A stretch of 64,000 bases of DNA from Mycoplasma sp. SG1 (GTDB lineage Bacteria > Bacillota_I > Bacilli_A > Mycoplasmatales > SG1), in the NCBI RefSeq assembly GCF_023612375.1, contig NZ_CP076852.1, positions 124,001 through 188,000 on the forward strand. The letters run 5' to 3'. The first letter of the stretch is position 1. Every line of letters starts with the position of its first letter. The notes under the pieces were generated by a model, which was not told the DNA's origin, searched no databases, and worked only from the letters and a program-made list of their open reading frames with translations. Made by a program: the position numbers and the translations under genes. Of this stretch, positions 63,302 through 64,000 are shown in pieces.

Positions 63302-63736
63302 ATGCCAACAATAAATCAGTTAATTAATAACCCAAGAGTTAAAAAAAAGAAAAAAGCAAAATCTCCTGCTTTAAAATACACTTACAACACTTTAAAGAAA
63401 AAACAAACCAAAATTAATTGTCCACAAAAACGGGGCGTTTGTTTAAGGGTCGCTACTATGACACCGAAGAAGCCTAATTCAGCATTAAGAAAATATGCTA
63501 GGGTAAGACTTTCAAATGGTGCTGAGGTAGTTGCTTATATTCCTGGTGAAAAACACACCCTTCAAGAACACTCAGTTGTTTTAATGGAAGGGGGACGGGT
63601 AAAAGATTTACCAGGGGTCCGTTATCACATTGTTCGTGGTGTTCTTGATGCATCACCAGTTGCTGCAAGAAGACAAAGTCGTTCATTATATGGAGCTAAA
63701 AAACCCAAAACCAAAAAAGCTTCTGAAAGTGAATAA
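63302..63736 (+). CDS. rpsL: 30S ribosomal protein S12
   Basis: 144 aa. [56 protein letters not shown] and [29 protein letters not shown] are S12 signatures. The Lys residues linked to streptomycin sensitivity (in TPKKPNS and GRVKDLPG) are unchanged. First gene of the str operon order after rpoC. Confidence 0.98.
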   Translation: MPTINQLINNPRVKKKKKAKSPALKYTYNTLKKKQTKINCPQKRGVCLRVATMTPKKPNSALRKYARVRLSNGAEVVAYIPGEKHTLQEHSVVLMEGGRVKDLPGVRYHIVRGVLDASPVAARRQSRSLYGAKKPKTKKASESE

Positions 63737-63774
63737 TTAATTTCTAGTTAATTTTTTAAAATAATAACAATACA

Positions 63775-64000
63775 ATGAGAAAAAAAGTAGTTAAAATTAG
63801 ACCAATAACTCCAGATTTAGTCTATTCATCAAAGTTAATAACTAAAATGATAAACTATATCATCAAAGATGGTAAAAGACATCTTGCTTCTAAAATTTTT
63901 TACAATGCAATGGACATTGTAAAAGAAAAAACAAACCAAGACCCCATTTTAGTTTTTAATCAAGCTGTTAAAAATGCGATGCCGCAACTTCAACTTAAAT
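63775..64000 (+). CDS. rpsG: 30S ribosomal protein S7, 3' end outside window
   Basis: First 75 codons only. MRKKVVKIRPITPDLVYSSKLITKMINYIIKDGKRHLASKIFYNAMD and NQAVKNAMPQLQLK match the S7 N-terminus (RGxxxxRxxxPDPxYxSxLVxKFINxLMxDGKKxxA...). It follows rpsL as in the str operon; fusA or tuf would be expected next. Confidence 0.95.
   Translation, partial: MRKKVVKIRPITPDLVYSSKLITKMINYIIKDGKRHLASKIFYNAMDIVKEKTNQDPILVFNQAVKNAMPQLQLK

Overview
The window is a gene-dense, very AT-rich stretch of a mollicute-type (Mycoplasma-like) chromosome. UGA is read as tryptophan: it falls at conserved Trp positions in nearly every long gene, for example the near-universal Trp after GEMEV in RpoB. Only TAA and TAG end genes. 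Almost all genes diverge from one point, about 16.05-16.17 kb, between rpmH (minus) and dnaA (plus), so the window is centred on the replication origin. I saw no rRNA, tRNA, CRISPR array or insertion sequence. The one clear structural RNA is the SRP RNA.

Left arm (1-16.05 kb, all minus). Reading outward from the origin come rpmH, rnpA and yidC, then a block unusual for a mollicute. It holds a five-module flavodiiron protein/NADH:rubredoxin reductase fusion (883 aa), an Nfu scaffold, ackA and pta, a terminator, a full-length pyruvate:ferredoxin oxidoreductase (1205 aa) and sufC-sufD-sufB. mnmE and an HD-domain phosphohydrolase follow, the latter cut by the window edge. Together these genes give an anaerobic route pyruvate -> acetyl-CoA -> acetyl-P -> acetate + ATP, its Fe-S assembly machinery, and an O2-removing enzyme. 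This points to an anaerobic or microaerophilic host-associated mollicute. PFOR-bearing mycoplasmas of anaerobic niches, such as those living with trichomonads, are a possible match, but I cannot assign a species.

Right arm (16.17-64 kb, mostly plus). The order is dnaA, gyrB, gyrA, serS (with a perfect parS site inside), SRP RNA, an unknown gene, tmk, metG, mnmG, guaA, guaB (minus), a reverse-type rubrerythrin, parA-parB, ychF, a small Asn-rich membrane protein and an Na+/alanine symporter (both minus), fba, rpmE, a degenerate glpX, rpsF-ssb-rpsR, gdpP, rplI, dnaB, a lipoprotein, a 54-aa rubredoxin-like zinc ribbon, ung, an ECF S component with folC, a second ECF S component, cysS, a SigH-position sigma factor, secE-nusG, rplK-rplA, rplJ-rplL, rpoB-rpoC, and rpsL-rpsG (cut by the window edge). 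The order from cysS onward is the conserved Firmicutes order.

Main points for follow-up: the PFOR/acetate/SUF/flavodiiron block; the all-in-one flavodiiron fusion; a DnaA whose DNA-binding signature is not recognisable, next to an origin without visible DnaA boxes; an apparently complete ParABS system with parS inside serS; a one-base break in the Walker A motif of dnaB; a GlpX without its usual metal-site sequences; and several unexplained inverted repeats upstream of rpoB, fba and rubrerythrin.
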